Shown here piece by piece: positions 7,215 through 12,160 of a stretch of 12,160 nt of DNA. Origin of the DNA: Blakeslea trispora. Taxonomy: Eukaryota; Mucoromycota; Mucoromycetes; Mucorales; Choanephoraceae. The translations under genes and the position numbers were made by a program. The notes under the pieces are model-generated. The model saw only the letters and a program-made list of their open reading frames with translations. It was not told the origin of the DNA and ran no database searches. Positions within the stretch are counted from its first letter, which is position 1, and every line of letters begins with the position of its first letter. Where the stretch lies: the NCBI GenBank assembly GCA_025331445.1, contig JAIWNE010000273.1:1-12160 (forward strand), given 5' to 3'.

Positions 7215-10200
7215 TCATTTTAATTTGTTTATCTTGGAAATAACAAGAGCGAGTGAAAAAGGGATGTCTTGACGAATGAAAGCCCAATGAGCGCACCAAA
7301 TAGCTCTTACTGTTGCAGCGCATAGACTTAAAAACTGAGTAGCGGGAACAAATGGCGGAACGATAAAAGACCAAAGAGCAGAGACAATATGATGGGGCTG
7401 GAAAGCCATGTACGGGAATTGAGTTTGTAGTACAAGAGACCAAATAGCCCATTTTTCCGGACATTCGACCAGCAAATGTTTTCGGTTCTCGATAGAAGTA
7501 TCGCAAAAGGAGCAGGAAGGAGAAACCTCAGCCAAAAATAAGGAGATAGACTCATGGCAATGGATTTTGTTATTGAGGATTCGATACCACATAGACCGAC
7601 ATTCAGGAGCTAAGGGTAAGGACCAAAATAGATGCCAGGTACTGGAGGGGATGTCAGATGGGACAATTTGAAGGGAATTCTCTCGCAGAGCCTGACGAAA
7701 GGAACGATTGGAGAGGTCATCCCAGAAGGTTGACCTATATGTTAGCGCCGCTATTGGACGAACATCTACATCAAGAGTCAACTCGGCAGGATTAAGAATC
7801 GCAGTAAGAAGGCGGGGATGTAGAGACAGGCTAGGAGAAAGTAGATCGTTCCTTAGCTGTTTACAGAGACGAGGGTACAGTGGCTGGTCCGGTGGATGAA
7901 GGGGACGAAAGCAGCCACGGGATGCATCTATGGTGAAAAAATGCTTCAGTAGTAGTGGAGCAGGTCTGGATGCAATAATCCAATGACCTTCAGGAATTTC
8001 AACAAAGCAGTCTGCAAGTGGAATCTCCAGCAATGTAGTGAGGTTGCAATCATCAGGTATTGTACGAGACGCGCTTGCCAAGTATTTTTGCAAAAAGAAA
8101 AACAAGGCATGAACGAAGTGACCATGATCCAAACCGCAAGATTTACGGAGTCGAGGAAAGAAAAAGGACAAGCCAGGATAAGAGGTGTGTAAGAAGAAGC
8201 GCTGAATGTGATCAATTAAATAGCAATGAACGACGGAATCTAACGATGGCCGAAAGAGTTCTTTAATCCAACGTACATAAAGACCTGCTTGCTGAGCCAA
8301 AGGGTCCATAAGACCTACACCCCCATCGTCTAAACGCTGGCATAGAAGATCATATCGAAAGATCGGTTTAACACCATGGTTTACAAATCGACTGATAATG
8401 CTTCTAATCCTCTTAAAGAATGACTGCGGAAATGAGGTCACTCGAAGAACGTGCCACAATGCGGACAGAAAGACAGAATTGACAACCGTTGCGCGGCCAC
8501 TTATCGAGAGATTCCTGTATCTGAATTGGTCACACTTAGCCTGTAGTGAATTTAAGAGCTGAAGCTCTACCAGTTTTCGCTGTGGCAAGGAGCTAATGAG
8601 AGGAAAACCAAGGTAGCGCAATGCTATAGTGGAGGTTCTGTCATGCCAGCTGTGAATATTAGAGGAGCGTAAAAGAGACTGCCAATAAGATGATGGACGA
8701 CCACTCAGAGATACCGCTTCAGTCTTATGCATATTGACTTTGGCATTGGACAGTTGACCATACCGAGCAAGATGTTGCTGGAGCAAATGGAAATCGTTAT
8801 TGTCAGAAAGAAAGACACAAACATCATCTGCGTAAGCTACAATTTTCAAAGGCTCGAGAGAGGACGACGAGGAGGAAGAGGAAGTCTGATCAAAGACAAA
8901 GCCTCGAAAGGATGGATCTTGAAAAACGTGTCGGAGGAAGGGCTCAAGAGCAAAGTTGAAAAGAAGAGGAGATAGTGGATCGCCCTGTCGAAGGCCCCGA
9001 AGCTGAGTGACCTCATTGGAGAAATAACCATTGACGTTCACACGGACTCTGTTACCAAAGAAAAGGTTCATGAGACAGTCAACTAAAGGCCCTGGAAAGT
9101 TGAAACGAAGAAGGGTTCGACGAAGGTACAAAGGATGTACGCGATCGTATGCCTTTTCTTGGTCTAAAAGTAGGGCAATATCATTACGCTCAGTACGACG
9201 GGCATGTTCCATAACCATATTAACTAACAGACCGTTAGTTGCAATAAACCGGCCAGGCATAAAGCCAGTTTAGAAAGGAGTAATCAGAGCAGGGGCTACG
9301 TCTTTCATTCTAGCATTCAAAATACGAGTAAAGATCTTTCCATCACAATTGATGAGAGATATCGGCCGCCAGTTCTGAAGCAAAGTCAGGTCTCCTTTCT
9401 TAGGTAGAAGGCGTACTCGAATGTCTCGCCAAGAGTCAGGAAACAAGCCACGCAATAGAGCATCGTTGTAGACTTGAACAACCAAATGCTGAAGGGGAGG
9501 AAAGCGATACAAGTGGTAAAGAAAGGCATATCCAAAGCCATCTGAACCAGGACTGCTTTGTTTGGTAATAACCTTCGCAGTAACAGCAATAATATCGTCA
9601 ATAGTTATAGGAGCTAGCAAAGATTCATGGTCCTCATCTCTGACAGTAGGCAGCGATGCGATGTCACTAAGATAATCATCAAGGCCATTTGCATCAACCA
9701 GATCGTCTGTGTATAGCTGCTGGTAGAACTGATGGGCAGAGTGTAGCATCGTCTCCTTATCTGCACAAGGTTCATCTGTCGTATTATTGCGAAATGCTGA
9801 AATTCGTTCAGTTGCCTGTCTCTGTTGCACCATGGATTTTAGATATCGAACAGATGTTTCACCTTTTTCACGCCAACGCTGCCCAGCTTTTAAGGCCAAG
9901 CTCTCCGTTACCTCCTGCTGTAGAAGAGCAATCTCCTGCTCCAAAGGACGCAATACAATGAGTCGATCCTCCGCCGAAGGACGTGTCCTAAGAAACTGAT
10001 TTCGTCGCGATTGAAGATCACGCAAACGAGCTCGTCTACAATTTGCTCGATTGACACCAAAGCTCTTGGTAACTCGCTTAAGTGCTCTCTTAAGAAAGTC
10101 CCATTTGTCTTGGGGAGTATCACATTTAATTGTAGCATCATCCAGGATAGAAGGGATGACATCTATCAATCGACGTTGGTAGTCCGGAATCCGAAGGAGC

Positions 10201-10967
10201 TTGGGATTGGCCCGCCACAATCCAGGCCCTGTAGGTGCTGTGGCCATAGCCAGCTGAACTGATAACAGCGAATGATCTGACCAACGAGGGTTAATGAGCT
10301 GTAAGCTGGCATCAATTAATACATTTTGAAGAGTACGGCTGACAAAAATATAATCAATAGTAGAGGTGATGGTATCATTCCTCCGAAAAGTGGGGAGATT
10401 GTAGAGGTCGAAAGTCTGCAAAGCATTAAAGCAATGCATATCTAAAAATGATACCCATTCAAGAGAAGTAGCAGTACCTATGTTAGGCCTGAGGTAAGAA
10501 TAGTTGAAATCTCCCATGACCAGTAGACGATCAAAATCCAATGCCAGATGAGAGGATTGAAGAGTCTCTGATAATGTAGAGAAAAAGGTACGGCGTTCGA
10601 TTGCTGAGTTAGCAGGTGCATAAATCACTAGGACATAAAAAGGCAAGAAAAGGTGATGATGGGATGAAATCTTCGAAAGGATCACCCGATCCAAGTTGGG
10701 TAGCAAGTCTTCGGACAAGTGTAGCATGGAAGAGAAAGAGACTAGTCCACACTTATGGGTCCAAAGAGCCTGATGAGCTTGAAATTGAGTATTAATAAAA
10801 TGTTGGTTCATAGAGGAGACATGGGTTTCTTGGAGAGCCATGAGGTCAAAATTAAGGGAACGGAGATAACGAATGAATTGGGCTTGCGTTTGAGTGTTTC
10901 GAGACTTCACTAGGCTGTTGCAATTCAGCGAAGCGAAGTTGAGTAATAGAGATGATCTATCACTCAT
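7215..10967 (-). pseudogene. LINE ORF2: endonuclease / reverse transcriptase, one internal stop
   Basis: Without the stop this would be 1250 residues. Its role is to nick target DNA and copy the LINE RNA into it. Endonuclease motifs: N15/N17 in LNCN, E47 (QETH), YAP 116-118, GDFN with D153/N155, D205 (IDYIF), and SDH 230-232. Reverse transcriptase: PGSDGFGY at 473-480, NWRPISL 532-538, LLLDQEKAYD with D602, RQGDPLSPLLF 660-670, and the catalytic YADD at 711-714. An eight-Ser tract (about 695-702, DNA 8859-8882) sits between the last two motifs. DDGGVGLMDP follows near 880. A zf-RVT-like C-x2-C-x8-H-x4-C is at 1151-1168. Codon 566 (9270-9272) is TAA where TGFMPGR demands the Gln of QTGF. Both sides are in the same frame and otherwise clean. 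The ATG at 10965-10967 overlaps the ORF1 stop. As written the copy cannot make a full polymerase unless the stop is read through; a functional sister copy is likely elsewhere. Confidence 0.93.
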
Positions 10968-12160
10968 TATTGACTACTGGATGGGGGGAGTCTCTACTAT
11001 GAGAATCTGTCATAGGTAGAGAAGAAGGGGGTAACTGGGAATCTAGGTTAGATGAAGCACATTTATCTAGGTTTGTGGCATCATCTAGGTTCATTGCAAC
11101 ATCTGTGTCCCAGTTCAAAGAGTTACTCAACTCTTGTGTGGACACAAATTCAGGTGTAGGTGTAGGAGAAGGCGAGGAATCTTTGATAGTAACAGGACGG
11201 TCAGGAAGAGGGGCAGAAAGGGCAGAAGATTGAACTGAAACTGAGGGCTGGAGAGAGATATCAGATTGGGAAACTAACTTTGACTCAACAGGAGCTGTAT
11301 GCTTAGATGGGCGTCCATTTCGAAGACGCTTAGTACCAGGCAACGAACTATCTTCTTTCAGAACAAAATTGAAAGCATTGGATACAGGAGCCTTAGCTTT
11401 GGGTTTCTTCTGAGGTGCTTCTTTAGGACAACTGGCTGCCATATGTCCAACGCCCCCACAAGTCCAACATGAAAACTTTGCCTTTCTCTTATCACAGTCA
11501 GCCACTGTATGGCCTTCAGCATGGCAATATTTACAGTAACGAGGCATTTGCTTCCATACTGCATAGAAGCTTAAATCCCCAGACTCCGCCCAAGGGATAA
11601 CGTGAGTCAAAGGTGAAAAAATTGATTCTGTAGAATTCTTAACGTTAAGGACAGCAAGACCACTACACATGTAAGTCTTAGTTTCAGGTTCTAAGAGAAT
11701 ACCAACATCCAAGATATCTCCAAAAGGAGACAAACTCTTTCTCAATCCATCCAACAATTTTTTCTCATTGAGGAAAGGTAAATTCGAGAGACGAACACTA
11801 ATAACTTCCATTTCAGGGCTAATTGCTCTGCAAGGAAGAACCACACTACCATCGCCAAACTTGAGACCCTTTTGAAGAAAAGATTCAACAGTCTCACTAT
11901 CCATCTCATCGAAACTTATTTCGGCAAAACATAAGTTACCAATCTGCTGAGGCAACACACCCAGACGAGTAGGGTATTGCGATGCTACGAGTCGAAAGAA
12001 GTCTGTACGGGTCTCTTTTCTCCCCGTCATTTCAATGAAGACGCTGTTAGAACCATGTCCAGGACGCCAAATACTAGACTTGACTGTATCAGGAGTAGAT
12101 GACGTCTCGCGATCATCAGAGGAAGGTGAAATGAGTGAATGTCGAACTAGTGGAGCTTGC
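10960..12160 (-). CDS. LINE ORF1: nucleic-acid-binding protein with two CCHC zinc knuckles (partial)
   Basis: The frame is open from the window edge (first full codon 12157-12159) to the TGA at 10960-10962, giving 399 visible residues. There is an in-frame ATG at 12028-12030, but coding-like sequence (SSIWRPGHGSNSVFIE) precedes it, so the true start is probably outside. Visible residues ~119-175 (VRLSNLPFLNEKKLL...SPFGDILDVGIL) look like an RRM-type fold. Two zinc knuckles, each C-x2-C-x4-H-x4-C, follow at 209-222 (DNA 11494-11535) and 231-244 (11428-11469), then a Lys/Pro stretch and a Ser/Thr/Pro-rich, probably disordered tail. This fits the LINE ORF1 protein that coats the element's RNA and may chaperone nucleic acid annealing. 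It ends eight bases inside ORF2 (shared ATGAGTGA). I see no stop or frameshift in the visible part. Confidence 0.92.
   Translation of the reverse strand, partial: QAPLVRHSLISPSSDDRETSSTPDTVKSSIWRPGHGSNSVFIEMTGRKETRTDFFRLVASQYPTRLGVLPQQIGNLCFAEISFDEMDSETVESFLQKGLKFGDGSVVLPCRAISPEMEVISVRLSNLPFLNEKKLLDGLRKSLSPFGDILDVGILLEPETKTYMCSGLAVLNVKNSTESIFSPLTHVIPWAESGDLSFYAVWKQMPRYCKYCHAEGHTVADCDKRKAKFSCWTCGGVGHMAASCPKEAPQKKPKAKAPVSNAFNFVLKEDSSLPGTKRLRNGRPSKHTAPVESKLVSQSDISLQPSVSVQSSALSAPLPDRPVTIKDSSPSPTPTPEFVSTQELSNSLNWDTDVAMNLDDATNLDKCASSNLDSQLPPSSLPMTDSHSRDSPHPVVNNE

Larger units (their letters stand above)
7118..12160 (-). mobile_element. L1-type non-LTR retrotransposon (LINE), 5' end outside window
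   Basis: It is read on the - strand. Order from the window edge: ORF1 with RRM-like region and two zinc knuckles, ORF2 with endonuclease, reverse transcriptase and C-terminal Cys/His cluster, an 85-nt 3' UTR with AATAAA, then a 12-nt A tail (T on the + strand, 7118-7129). There are no LTRs, integrase, tyrosine recombinase or RNase H. Architecture and the zf-RVT-like end match the L1 clade rather than Tad1, which usually carries RNase H. Just one nonsense codon breaks about 4.9 kb of coding sequence, so the insertion is young. A Mucoromycotina LINE group (Grem-LINE1) is known from Mucor pericentric regions; membership here is untested. Confidence 0.95.

Noticed and set aside
7708..8266. Plus-strand open frames inside the LINE
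   Set aside because: These are antisense shadows of the long, motif-rich ORF2 on the minus strand.
9031..9273. Separate start of a second LINE polypeptide at the ATG at 9258-9260
   Set aside because: That Met is an internal residue of the TGFMPGR motif. The upstream part is in the same frame and ends at a single nonsense codon, so this is one broken ORF2, not two genes.

Overview
This window looks like transposon-rich DNA from an early-diverging filamentous fungus, most likely a Mucoromycota (Mucorales-like) genome. The evidence is low GC with many homopolymer A/T runs, a ten-exon gene with GT-AG introns of only 50-85 nt, an L1-type LINE carrying a zf-RVT-like Cys/His cluster, and a FAR1/MULE-type transposase relic. 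The lineage is inferred; there is no rRNA, tRNA or housekeeping gene to confirm it. I saw no bacterial-type operons, tRNAs or CRISPR array.

Layout: (1) Positions 1-3293 form a giant, almost perfect inverted repeat, with arms 1-1293 and 2002-3293 around a 708-bp unique, AT-rich spacer (1294-2001). Only one single-base indel between the arms was found. Each arm carries the promoter, the pyrimidine-rich leader with three 28-bp tandem units, exon 1, intron 1 and most of exon 2 of the same gene, pointing outward. (2) The right-hand copy (3027-5012, + strand) is a complete ten-exon gene that I could splice end to end into a 487-residue protein. It has a PD-(D/E)XK-nuclease-like D...ExK signature and no function I can name. 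The left-hand copy (268 down to 1, - strand) is frameshifted and runs off the window. (3) 5285-5500 is a short foldback element with about 30-bp terminal inverted repeats, Tc1/mariner-MITE-like. (4) 5607-7008 is a decayed MULE/FAR1-like transposase with three in-frame stop codons. (5) 7118-12160 (- strand) is a LINE retrotransposon. It runs from its poly(A) tail and polyadenylation signal through ORF2 (apurinic-type endonuclease, reverse transcriptase, C-terminal Cys/His) and an 8-nt ORF1/ORF2 overlap into ORF1 (RRM-like region plus two CCHC zinc knuckles), which continues past the window end.

The LINE is nearly intact. A single TAA replaces the Gln of the conserved QTGF motif of the reverse transcriptase, a C-to-T change in a CpA context. 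The MULE relic is older, and the head-to-head gene pair is very recent or homogenised. The mix suggests a repeat-rich compartment, possibly pericentric given what is known of LINEs flanking Mucor centromeres, but that placement is inference.
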